From contig NZ_BMQJ01000017.1 of the NCBI RefSeq assembly GCF_014648055.1, forward strand, positions 121,103-185,102: DNA of 64,000 bases, read 5' to 3'. Position numbers and translations under genes: made by a program. Positions 25,006 through 33,445 of this stretch are shown here, piece by piece; position 1 is the stretch's first letter, and the number at the start of each line of letters is the position of its first letter. The stretch is from Streptosporangium pseudovulgare. Its GTDB lineage: Bacteria; Actinomycetota; Actinomycetes; Streptosporangiales; Streptosporangiaceae. The notes beneath the pieces were generated by a model. It was given only the letters and a program-made list of their open reading frames with translations. It searched no databases and was not told the DNA's origin.

Positions 25006-28000
25006 GTGCTGAGCCCGATCCAGCTCGCCGAGAAACTGGGCATCCTCCCCCCGACCCCGGAGCAGGCCGAGGTGATCGAGGCCGGCCTGGAGCCGATGGT
25101 CGTCGTCGCGGGCGCCGGGTCCGGCAAGAGCGAGACCATGGCGGGGCGGGTCGTCTGGCTGGTGGCCAACGGCCTGGTCCGCCCCGACCAGATCCTCGGG
25201 CTGACCTTCACCCGCAAGGCCGCGGGCGAGCTGGCCCACCGGGTCCGCGAGCGCCTCAACGGCCTGGTCGCCGCCGCGCAGGTCCCGGCCGAGCTGCTGG
25301 AGGGCGAGCCGACCATCTCGACGTACCACGCCTACGCGGCCCGGCTGGTCACCGACCACGCCCTGCGCGAGGCGCTGGAGCCGACCATGCGCCTGATCAG
25401 CCCGGCCGTCTCCTGGCAGCTCGCCCAGCGGGTGGTCAGCGGCTACGACGGGCCGATGGAGCAGATCGAGTGGGGCCCGGCCACCGTCACCCGGGCGGTG
25501 CTGGAGCTGGCCGGTGAGCTGGCCGAGCACCTGCGCACCCCGGCGGACGTACGGGAGGTCGGCGCCTGGCTCGCCGACCGCTACGGCGGGCTGCCCGGCT
25601 CGCCCACCCTGGCCCAGCGCCGCCCGCTGGTCACCCAGCGGGCCCGCGAGCAGCTCCTGCCGCTGGTGGAGGCGTACGGCAGGCTCAAGCGGCGGCGCGA
25701 GGTCGTCGACCACGGCGACCAGATGGCGCTGGCCGCCCGGATCGCCGCCGGGCACCCCGAGGTCGGCGAGATCGAGCGGGGCCGGTTCGCCGTCGTCCTG
25801 CTGGACGAGTACCAGGACACCAGCCACGCCCAGCTCGTCCTGCTGCGCTCACTGTTCGGCGGCGGTCACCCGGTGACCGCCGTGGGCGACCCCTGCCAGT
25901 CCATCTACGGCTGGCGCGGCGCGTCGTCGGGCAACCTCAGCCGCTTCCCCCGCGACTTCCGCACCCCCTCCGGGGAGCCGGCCCCGGTCCGGTTCCTGTC
26001 GGTCAGCTTCCGCAACGGCGACGCCGTGCTGGACGTCGCGGCCCGGGTGCAGCTTCCGCTCCGGATGGAGTCGCGGGACGTGCCGGTGCTGGTGCCGGGC
26101 GGCAACCGCGTCCAGCGCGGCCGGGTGGTGTGCGCCTTCCACGAGACCGCCGACGACGAGGCCGAGTGGGTCGCCGCCGAGATCTCGCGGCTGCTGGGTG
26201 GTGAGAGCGCGCCCGACGGCCTGCCGTGGGGCGACGGCGAGCGCAAGAAGGCCAAGCAGAGCGCCTGGGGCGGCCCGCAGTGCCTGCAACCCCACGACGT
26301 GGCGATCCTGGCCCGCAAGCGGTCCCAGTTCCCCGCGCTGCGCCGGGCGCTGGAGGCCCGCGGCATCCCGGTCGAGGTGGTCGGCCTGGGCGGGCTGCTC
26401 GCCGTACCGGAGGTCGCCGACGTGGTGGCCACGCTGCGGGTGATCTACGACCCGTCGGCGGGCGACGCCCTGGTGCGCCTGCTGTCGGGCCCGCGCTGGC
26501 GCATCGGCCCGGCCGACCTCAAGGAGCTGGGCGACCGGGCGCGCGAGCTGAACCGCGAGCACCGGGAGGAGTCCGAGGCCCCGTCCCCCGGATCAGACCC
26601 GCTGGACCAGGTCGTGGCAGACCTCGCCGAGGAACGCGGCAGCCTGGTCGACGCCCTCGACGAGCTGCCCGACCGCCCCGAGTGGCAGGAGGCGTTCTCG
26701 CCGCTGGCCCGGGTGCGGCTGCTGGCCATGTCGCAGGAGCTGCGGACCCTGCGCGCCCACACCGGACAGCCGCTGCCCGACCTGATCGCCGAGATCGAGC
26801 GCAGGCTCGGCCTGGACATCGAGGTGGCGGCCCGGGGGACGGCCGTCGGCCCGTTCGCCGCCCGCGCCGACCTCGACGCGTTCCTCGACGCCGCCGCCCG
26901 GTTCGCCGGGGACTCCGAGGACCCGACGCTGGGGGCGTTCCTGGCGTTCCTGAAGGCGGCCGACGAGGAGGAGAACGGCCTGGACGCCGGCCGGGTGGGC
27001 GAGAGCAACAGCGTGAAGCTGATGACCGTCCACGCCTCCAAGGGCCTGGAGTGGCCGGTCGTCGTGGTGCCCGGCATGTCGCAGGCGCTGTCCAAGGCCG
27101 GGACGCTCACCGTGGGAACGATCTTCCCGGCCCGCCCGACGACCAGCCCCAGGTGGACGGAGAACCCCCGCAAACTGCCCTACCAGCTGCGCGGCGACGC
27201 CTCCGACCTGCCCCGGCTGACCGGGCTGTCGAAGGAGGAACTGGCCGACTTCGACGAGCGCTGCCGCGACCGCGACCTGCTGGAGGAGCGTCGCCTGGCC
27301 TATGTCGCGGTCACCCGCGCCCACTACCTGCTGATCGCCTCCGGCTACCGCTGGGGCACCGGGTCCAAGCCGCTCCTGCCGTCCGATTTCCTGCTGGAGA
27401 TCCGCGACACCTGCGGCCGGGTGGCGGCCTGGGCGCCCGAGGCGGCCGAGGACGCCGCCAACCCGCTGCTCGCCGAGCCCGCCGAGTCGGCCTGGCCGGT
27501 CAGCCCCGACGACGCGCGCTACGCGGCCGTCCTCGACGGCGCCACCCTGGTCGAGGCCGCCCTCGCCGCCCTCACCGGCGGCGACGCCCCCGCGGACCCG
27601 GCCGGCGCCGGCCGTACGGCGGGCGGACCCGGAGCCGGTACGGCGGGCCCGCACGAGCCGCTCGGCGACATACCCCTCCCGCAGCTCCCGCCGGAGGACG
27701 AGGAGGTCCCCTTCCCGGACGACCCCTGGGACGTCCCGGAGGACGCCTGGGATCCCTCCGGCGACGCTCCGGAGCGTCCGGAGGACTCCGGCGGCGGGCT
27801 TCCGGCGCCCTCCCCGGACGCGCGGGGCGCCTTCGCGGTCGAGGGCTCGTCCGGCGGGCGGGCCGTACCCGTGGAAGGGGGCGGCCGGGACGGCGTCGAG
27901 GCCGTGCTTTCCGGGCCCGCGCTTTCCGAGCCTGTTTCCAAGCCCGCGCTTTCCGAGGCCGTGCTCTCCGGGCCCGCCCCCGAGTCCGTTCCCGGGACCG

Positions 28001-28836
28001 TCGCCGAGACCGTCACCGGCCCGGACGGGCGGGAGGACGCGGCGGTGACCATCGCCGACCAGGCCGCCCACCTCGCCGGGTTCGGGGACGATCCGGGCAA
28101 CCGGCACGCCAGGACCCTCGCCGAGCTGCGCGGCTGGGACCGTGAGCGGGCCAGGGCGTGGGCGCGCGACACCGAGCTGCTGCTCAGGGAGCGGGAGACC
28201 AACCGGCGGCGCGGCACCGGCCGGGTGGAGCTGCCCACCCACCTGACCGTCTCCTCGCTCGTCACGCTGGCCTCCGACCCCAAGGCCCTGGCCCGGCGGA
28301 TCCGCCGTCCCGTGCCGCGGAAACCCGCGCCCCTGGCCCGCCGGGGCACCTCCTTCCACAGCTGGCTGGAGTCGCGCTGGGGCCAGCAGCGGCTGATCGA
28401 CGAGCTCGACCTGCCCGGTGCCTTCGACGACGGCTTCGAGGAGGCCGACGCCCGGCTGGAGGAGCTGCGCGCCCGGTTCGAGGAGAGCGAGTGGGCCTCC
28501 CGGGAGCCGATCGAGGTCGAGGTGCCGTTCGAGACGATGATCGCCGACCGGCTGGTCAGGGGCCGGATGGACGCGGTGTTCCAGACCCCGGACGGCCGCT
28601 ACGAGGTCGTCGACTGGAAGACCGGCCGCCGCCCCGAGGGCCGCAAGGCGGAGTCGGCCGCGTCGGTGCAGCTCGCCGCCTACCGCCTGGCCTGGTCCCA
28701 CCTGGCCGGCGTCCCCCTGCCGGCGGTGAGCGCCGCGTTCCACTACGTCAGGTCCAACGAGACCGTCCGTCCGGCCGACCTCCTCGACGAGCGCGGCCTG
28801 GTCGCGCTCATCGAGTCGGTCCCTGTCATCGGCTGA
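25006..28836 (+). CDS. adnB: AdnB-like helicase-nuclease subunit
   Basis: A 1276-residue partner of AdnA. It has Walker A GAGSGKSET (about 35-43), TFTRKAAGEL, DEYQD (about 266), GDPCQSIYGWRG, MTVHASKGLEW and YVAVTRA. The C-terminal RecB-type nuclease has GRMDAVF and VVDWKTG (about 1203). In mycobacteria AdnB is the lead ATP-driven motor. An unusually long Pro/Gly/acidic low-complexity insert (about 858-1008) separates helicase and nuclease and explains the size above the ~1100 residues I expect. The GTG 25006 follows GCGGGGGCG. It is in the same direction as adnA, 133 bp downstream. Confidence 0.92.
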   Translation: MLSPIQLAEKLGILPPTPEQAEVIEAGLEPMVVVAGAGSGKSETMAGRVVWLVANGLVRPDQILGLTFTRKAAGELAHRVRERLNGLVAAAQVPAELLEGEPTISTYHAYAARLVTDHALREALEPTMRLISPAVSWQLAQRVVSGYDGPMEQIEWGPATVTRAVLELAGELAEHLRTPADVREVGAWLADRYGGLPGSPTLAQRRPLVTQRAREQLLPLVEAYGRLKRRREVVDHGDQMALAARIAAGHPEVGEIERGRFAVVLLDEYQDTSHAQLVLLRSLFGGGHPVTAVGDPCQSIYGWRGASSGNLSRFPRDFRTPSGEPAPVRFLSVSFRNGDAVLDVAARVQLPLRMESRDVPVLVPGGNRVQRGRVVCAFHETADDEAEWVAAEISRLLGGESAPDGLPWGDGERKKAKQSAWGGPQCLQPHDVAILARKRSQFPALRRALEARGIPVEVVGLGGLLAVPEVADVVATLRVIYDPSAGDALVRLLSGPRWRIGPADLKELGDRARELNREHREESEAPSPGSDPLDQVVADLAEERGSLVDALDELPDRPEWQEAFSPLARVRLLAMSQELRTLRAHTGQPLPDLIAEIERRLGLDIEVAARGTAVGPFAARADLDAFLDAAARFAGDSEDPTLGAFLAFLKAADEEENGLDAGRVGESNSVKLMTVHASKGLEWPVVVVPGMSQALSKAGTLTVGTIFPARPTTSPRWTENPRKLPYQLRGDASDLPRLTGLSKEELADFDERCRDRDLLEERRLAYVAVTRAHYLLIASGYRWGTGSKPLLPSDFLLEIRDTCGRVAAWAPEAAEDAANPLLAEPAESAWPVSPDDARYAAVLDGATLVEAALAALTGGDAPADPAGAGRTAGGPGAGTAGPHEPLGDIPLPQLPPEDEEVPFPDDPWDVPEDAWDPSGDAPERPEDSGGGLPAPSPDARGAFAVEGSSGGRAVPVEGGGRDGVEAVLSGPALSEPVSKPALSEAVLSGPAPESVPGTVAETVTGPDGREDAAVTIADQAAHLAGFGDDPGNRHARTLAELRGWDRERARAWARDTELLLRERETNRRRGTGRVELPTHLTVSSLVTLASDPKALARRIRRPVPRKPAPLARRGTSFHSWLESRWGQQRLIDELDLPGAFDDGFEEADARLEELRARFEESEWASREPIEVEVPFETMIADRLVRGRMDAVFQTPDGRYEVVDWKTGRRPEGRKAESAASVQLAAYRLAWSHLAGVPLPAVSAAFHYVRSNETVRPADLLDERGLVALIESVPVIG

Positions 28837-28878
28837 CGCGCCGTTCCGGCGGTGATCGCCGCGCCGGGTCCGGGGAGG

Positions 28879-30081
28879 CTAGTCCGGCGGGAGATCCTTG
28901 ACGAACACGATCCCGTCGGCCCCGGTCAGGTAGGCCGGGTCCATCGGGATGTAGCCGAACCAGGGGGAGACGCGGGGGGCGGGCGGCGCGTCGTCGAGGG
29001 CGGCGGCCACCCGGCGGGGGTCGAGGAGGCAGCGCTCCTCGGGGAGCGTGTACAGGAGCCCCTCGACGGTGTCCGGGGGCGGGGCGTCCACTCCCCGGTG
29101 CCGGATCGTGCCGAGGGCCGTGGCCAGGAAGGCGTACTCCTCGCCCAGATGGGGGCTCACGATCGCGCCTGAGCTCCACCACTCGAACGGCGTGTCGCCC
29201 ATCCGCATCGTGCTCTTGCCCCGTTGGAAGTGGACGTTGTGGGCGTGGGCCAGCACCGGGCCCCGCTCGGCGACGGTGAGGAGGTTGGCGGCGATCATCG
29301 AGCTCCGCAGGCCCAGCAGCCGCGACATGCGGCCGGGCGACGTGTCGGCCAGCCAGTGGTGGTAGCGCAGCAGGTCGACGGCGGCGCGCGCGTACAGGCG
29401 GGCCCGGTCCCGCTCCTCCCGCGAGGACGTCGTGATGAGGCGCGGCGTCTCCGCGTCGAGCAGCGCCACCATGTCGTCGGCGAGCAGTCGCAGCTCCCCG
29501 GCCTCGGCCGACCGCCCCACGGACTCGGACGGGTCCATCATCGTGGCGGGATTCGCCCACCGCTCGTCGGCGCCGAGCAGGCGGTCGAGCGTCTCCGCGT
29601 CGCAGGGGAGCAGGTCCGCGTCCAGCCGGGCCGCGAGGTGGCCGTGCAGCGCGGTGAGGGCCTGGCGGGGGCTCATGGCATGGCTGATCTCCAGCGGGCC
29701 GTCGAGACCGGCGAAGCGCACCCGCTCGGACGGCGGCCTGCCGTCGTTGTACTCGCGCATCCAGCGCACGAGCTCGCGGTTTCCCGTGAAGGCTCCCCAC
29801 CCGTGGCTGAAGCCGCGTTCCATGACCTCGTCGAGGGTGCCCGTGCCCGAGGTGACGTAGTCGTCCACGACCAGGCCCATCAGGCAGTCGCTCTCGATCC
29901 CGATCGTCCGGTAGCCCTCCTGCTCGACGAGCTGCCGGAAGAGCTCGTTCCGCACGTCGAGCAGGAGGTCCTCGCCGTGGGTGGGCTCGCCCAGGGCGAG
30001 CACCCGCGGCCGGGTGGGGAGCAGGCTCATGACGGCGGCCGCGTCGACGGCATGGACGGCGTCTTTCATGTCGGTGACCAT
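28879..30081 (-). CDS. Erythromycin esterase-family protein
   Basis: A 400-residue protein of the erythromycin esterase family. It shows LALGEPTHGED (with the catalytic-type His), a Glu in GIESD, and AHAHNVHFQRGKS with further conserved His. Characterised members hydrolyse the macrolactone of 14-membered macrolides; many family members have unknown substrates, so resistance is not proven. The ATG is preceded on its strand by TAGCGT 7 nt away, suggesting a leaderless transcript. The stop nearly abuts the convergent adnB stop (42 nt). It begins the accessory-looking island. Confidence 0.85.
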   Translation of the reverse strand: MVTDMKDAVHAVDAAAVMSLLPTRPRVLALGEPTHGEDLLLDVRNELFRQLVEQEGYRTIGIESDCLMGLVVDDYVTSGTGTLDEVMERGFSHGWGAFTGNRELVRWMREYNDGRPPSERVRFAGLDGPLEISHAMSPRQALTALHGHLAARLDADLLPCDAETLDRLLGADERWANPATMMDPSESVGRSAEAGELRLLADDMVALLDAETPRLITTSSREERDRARLYARAAVDLLRYHHWLADTSPGRMSRLLGLRSSMIAANLLTVAERGPVLAHAHNVHFQRGKSTMRMGDTPFEWWSSGAIVSPHLGEEYAFLATALGTIRHRGVDAPPPDTVEGLLYTLPEERCLLDPRRVAAALDDAPPAPRVSPWFGYIPMDPAYLTGADGIVFVKDLPPD

Positions 30082-30324
30082 GCCTTAGACGCTATCTTTG
30101 AACGCTCGGTTGAGACTTTTCCACGATGATGGCGATCTCGCGAGGCCGAACCTTCAAAACGGCGGCTCGGTACTTGATGCTCGGCGCTCGGGCGGGTGGC
30201 GGGACCACGCGGCGGGCACGCCGGAAAGCCGTGGTGGGAGATCCGCCGAGTCCGGTGACGGGCGCGCCGGGGAAGCCGGGCTCGGTGAGGGTACGTCGGG
30301 AGACCGAACCCGGTGACGGGCACG

Positions 30325-31101
30325 TCAGGAGGAGCCGAGTCCGTCGCGCAGCAGGGCGAACGCGCGGTCGGCGGCGGCCACCGCCTCCGGGTGGACCTCC
30401 GAGGCCGTCCGCCCGCCGGCCAGTTCGGCCCAGTTGCGGCGGGCCAGCACCCGCTGGACGGCCAGCACCTGACCGGCGACGAGACGCGCGACGAGGTCGT
30501 CCATCGTTCCGGAGCCACCGGAGCCACCAGAGCCACTGGAGCCACTGGAGCCACCGGAACCACCGGAACCACCGGAGCCACTGGAGCCACCGGAACCACC
30601 GGAACCACCGGAGCCGCCGGGCCCCTCCGCGCCTCCCGAGCCGCCGACGCCTCCGGGACCCGCGGCGGTCTCGGTGAGCGCTTCGGCGAGCGCCTCCTCG
30701 TCGGCCGTCATGTGGTGCATCAACCTGGCCGCCAGGCTGGGGGTGGAGAAGATCATGCGGTGGTAGGCGAGCACCTCCGGGTCGTCGTTCAGGCCGGTGA
30801 CGGGGTCGCGGCGGGCCAGCCCGTCCAGGAAGTGCCGGTGCAGCGCGGTCAGCGGGTCCGTGCCCGGCCCGCGCCCCCGCACCACGCGCGCGGCCTCTCC
30901 CCGGTGGTCGGTGATGCGGTGGAGGACGAGGTCCTCCTTGGTCGGGAAGTACTTGAACAGGGTCGGCTTCGAGACCTCGGCCGCCGCCGCGACCTCGGCG
31001 ACCGAGACGGCGTCGAACCCCCGCTCCAGGAACAGGGAGATCGCAGCCGCGGAGACGGCCTCGTGGGTCCGCTGCTTCTTGAGGTGCCGCAGTCCTGTCA
31101 C
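30325..31101 (-). CDS. TetR-family regulator with a (G/S)GS spacer
   Basis: A 258-residue regulator. The HTH (VAEVAAAAEVSKPTLFKYFPTKEDL) is typical. The C-terminal ligand domain is interrupted by about 45 Gly/Ser residues coded by twelve tandem nonamers, between EALTETAAG and MDDLVARLVAGQ. Regulators of this type normally have no such flexible linker, so the two halves of the ligand domain are tethered rather than continuous. The GTG start is 64 nt from the divergent HelD-like gene. An inverted repeat between them is a likely operator. Confidence 0.85.
   Translation of the reverse strand: MTGLRHLKKQRTHEAVSAAAISLFLERGFDAVSVAEVAAAAEVSKPTLFKYFPTKEDLVLHRITDHRGEAARVVRGRGPGTDPLTALHRHFLDGLARRDPVTGLNDDPEVLAYHRMIFSTPSLAARLMHHMTADEEALAEALTETAAGPGGVGGSGGAEGPGGSGGSGGSGGSSGSGGSGGSGGSSGSSGSGGSGGSGTMDDLVARLVAGQVLAVQRVLARRNWAELAGGRTASEVHPEAVAAADRAFALLRDGLGSS
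30511..30618 (-). repeat. Twelve 9-bp tandem repeats coding (G/S)GS
   Basis: Twelve contiguous nonamers of the GGAGCCACC type (variants GGAACCACC, GGAGCCACT, AGAGCCACT, GGAGCCGCC) read on the minus strand as GGS or SGS. As a micro-repeat in frame it can change length by slippage without frameshifting. Confidence 0.95.
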
Positions 31102-31121
31102 CCGCTCAGCCTAGCAAGGTG

Positions 31122-31149
31122 TAACTTGGTCAATATCTTAACCGAGTTA
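31122..31149. promoter_or_regulatory. Probable TetR operator between tetR and helD-like genes
   Basis: TAACTTGGT (31122-31130) and ACCGAGTTA (31141-31149) form an inverted repeat with one mismatch and a 10-bp spacer. Overlapping it is the exact palindrome TTAAC-CGA-GTTAA (31138-31150). It lies 17 nt before the helicase ATG and 20 nt from the tetR start, in an AT-richer stretch. Confidence 0.6.
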
Positions 31150-31165
31150 ACTCATTGGAGCGCCG

Positions 31166-33445
31166 ATGCCGGAACTGGACGAGGAGCGGGTCCACGTCGC
31201 GCGATGCGAGGCCGCGTTGCGCGCGATGATCGACGGCGCGCGGTTCAACGTCGTCGTCGGCGAGCACGTCGCGGGCGACCGCTACAGCGCCGAACGGCTC
31301 GGGCGCCACCTGAAGAGCCTCGCCAAGGAACTCCAGGAGGACGCCGGCGGGCCGCCCTTCTTCGGCCGCCTCGACTTCGGCTCCGGCGCCGACGCCGGTG
31401 AGCACCGCGGCCGGCGCTACCACATCGGCCGGCGCCACATCTCCGGCGAGGGCGGAGGCCCGCCGCTGGTGATCGACTGGCGGGCCCCCGTCTCCCGGGC
31501 GTTCTACCGCGCCGGCGCCCGCGATCCGCGGGGCGTCGCCGTACGGAGGCGCTTCGGCTGGGCTGGGGGCACGCTGACCGGCTTCGAGGACGAGCGGCTC
31601 GACCGGGGCGAGGAGCTCGGGGCCGCGAGCCGCATCATGGCGGCCGAGATCGAGCGTCCCCGCGTCGGCCCGATGCGCGACATCGTCGCCACCATCCAGC
31701 CGGAGCAGGACGACCTGGTCCGCGCCGACCTCGCCGAGTCGATCTGCGTCCAGGGCGCTCCCGGCACCGGCAAGACCGCCGTCGGGCTGCACCGCGCCGC
31801 CTACCTGCTGTACGCCCACCGGCAGCGGCTGGAGCGCGGGGGCGTGCTGGTGCTCGGCCCCAACCGCGCGTTCCTCGGCTACATCTCCGCGGTGCTGCCC
31901 GCGCTGGGCGAGATCGACGTCGAGCAGACCACCGTGGAGCGGCTGCTGGCCCGGGGCCCGGTGTCCGGCCGCGACGGTGAGGCCGCGGCGCGCGTCAAGC
32001 ACGACGCCCGCATGGCCGAGGTGCTGCACCGGGCGCTGTACGGACGGGTGCGCAGGCCCACCGGACCGATCGCCGTGCCCGACGGGTCCTACCGCTGGCG
32101 GATCCCCGAGGAGGAGTTCCGCCGGATCGTGGACGACACCCGGCGCGAGGCGCCGCCGTACGGGGTCGGGCGCGAGCGGGTGACGGCACGCGTGGTCGAC
32201 GCGGTGCGGCGGCGGGCGGAGGCCCGCGGGCGGACCACCGGAACCGCCTGGGCCCGTACGGTGACCCGGGCCGTGCGGCCCTTCGTCGACGAGGTGTGGC
32301 CCGCCGTCCGGCCGGAGGAGGTGGTGGCCGGGCTGCTCGGCGACCCCGCGGCCCTGGCCGGGGCGGCCGGCGGGATCCTGACCGCCGAGGAGCAGGCGGC
32401 GATCCTGTGGACGCGACCGCCCCGCACGTTCCGGAGCGCCCGCTGGTCCGCGGCCGACGCCGTCCTCCTCGACGAGGTCGCCGGCCTGCTGGAGCGGCCC
32501 GACGGCTACGGCCATGTCATCGTCGACGAGGCGCAGGACCTGTCGGCGATGCAGTGCCGGGCCGTCGCCCGCAGGAGCGAGTACGGCTCGATCACCGTGC
32601 TGGGCGACCTCGCCCAGGGCACGACGCCGTGGGCCGCCCGCGTCTGGCCGGAGCACCTGGCCCACCTGGGCAAGCCTGAGGCCCGGGTGGTCGCGCTGAC
32701 GACCGGCTTCCGCGTCCCGGCGGCCGTCGTCGAGCTCGCCAACCGCCTGCTCGGCGCACTGGAGGCCGACGTCCCGCCGACGCGGTCCTTCCGGTCCGAC
32801 GGGCGCCTCCGCGTGCGGCAGGCGCCGGACCTGCGGAGCGCCGTCGTCGAGGCGGTGCGCGACGCCCTGCGCCACGAGGGCTCCGTCGGCGTGATCGCCG
32901 CCGCCGCCGACGCCGGGACGCTGGTCGCGGCGCTGCGGGACGGCGGCGTCCCGGCCGCGGCCGTCACCGCCGACGCCGATGGGAACGCCGATGGGAACAC
33001 TGGCGGGAACACCGGCGGGGACGTCGAACCCGCCGGCGCCGCGCCCGCCGGCGCCGGAAGGAACATCGGCGGGGGCGCCGCGCCCGACGTCGCCGGCCCG
33101 GCCCGGGTGACCGTCGTGCCCGTGACGATGGCCAAGGGGCTGGAGTACGACCACGTGGTGGTGGCCGAGCCCGCGGCCATCGCCGAGGCCGAGGAGCGCG
33201 GGCTCAACCGGCTCTACGTGGCGCTCACCCGCGCGGTCTCCCGGCTCGACGTGCTGCACTCCCGTCCGCTGCCGCCCCAGATCGACGTGACCGATTTCCG
33301 CCCGTTGCCGTCCCGGACCGGCGTGCCGGGTTCCCGTCCGCTGCCGTCTCAGATCGACGTGCCGGATCCCCGTCCGCTGCCGTCCCGGACCGGCGTGCCG
33401 GGTTCCCGCCCGCTGCCGCCTCAGACCGCCGGCCGCCCCAGGTAG
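31166..33445 (+). CDS. HelD/UvrD-like helicase (RNA polymerase-associated type)
   Basis: A 759-residue superfamily 1 protein with a long N-terminal arm (about 1-190), Walker A GAPGTGKTAV (about 198), DEAQD (about 453), a motif III-like LGDLAQGT, MAKGLEYDHVVV and YVALTRA. This architecture matches HelD/HelR, which binds RNA polymerase and releases stalled or rifamycin-blocked complexes; that role here is inference. There is a Gly/Asn/Asp/Ala insert near 610-645. The C-terminus carries 12-residue RPLP repeats. The ATG follows GGAG. Divergent from the GS-linker TetR, its likely repressor. Confidence 0.85.
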   Translation: MPELDEERVHVARCEAALRAMIDGARFNVVVGEHVAGDRYSAERLGRHLKSLAKELQEDAGGPPFFGRLDFGSGADAGEHRGRRYHIGRRHISGEGGGPPLVIDWRAPVSRAFYRAGARDPRGVAVRRRFGWAGGTLTGFEDERLDRGEELGAASRIMAAEIERPRVGPMRDIVATIQPEQDDLVRADLAESICVQGAPGTGKTAVGLHRAAYLLYAHRQRLERGGVLVLGPNRAFLGYISAVLPALGEIDVEQTTVERLLARGPVSGRDGEAAARVKHDARMAEVLHRALYGRVRRPTGPIAVPDGSYRWRIPEEEFRRIVDDTRREAPPYGVGRERVTARVVDAVRRRAEARGRTTGTAWARTVTRAVRPFVDEVWPAVRPEEVVAGLLGDPAALAGAAGGILTAEEQAAILWTRPPRTFRSARWSAADAVLLDEVAGLLERPDGYGHVIVDEAQDLSAMQCRAVARRSEYGSITVLGDLAQGTTPWAARVWPEHLAHLGKPEARVVALTTGFRVPAAVVELANRLLGALEADVPPTRSFRSDGRLRVRQAPDLRSAVVEAVRDALRHEGSVGVIAAAADAGTLVAALRDGGVPAAAVTADADGNADGNTGGNTGGDVEPAGAAPAGAGRNIGGGAAPDVAGPARVTVVPVTMAKGLEYDHVVVAEPAAIAEAEERGLNRLYVALTRAVSRLDVLHSRPLPPQIDVTDFRPLPSRTGVPGSRPLPSQIDVPDPRPLPSRTGVPGSRPLPPQTAGRPR
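33263..33424 (+). repeat. 36-bp tandem repeats at the helD-like 3' end
   Basis: About four and a half 36-bp units code for 12-residue RPLPSQIDVPDP / RPLPSRTGVPGS repeats. Alternating units match better than neighbours, giving a 72-bp higher-order period. The array runs up to the overlap with the convergent decarboxylase gene. Confidence 0.9.

Noticed and set aside
31101..31166. Rifamycin-associated element upstream of the HelD-like gene
   Set aside because: I could not identify such an element. The only clear structure is the TAACTTGGT-type inverted repeat, which fits a TetR operator better.
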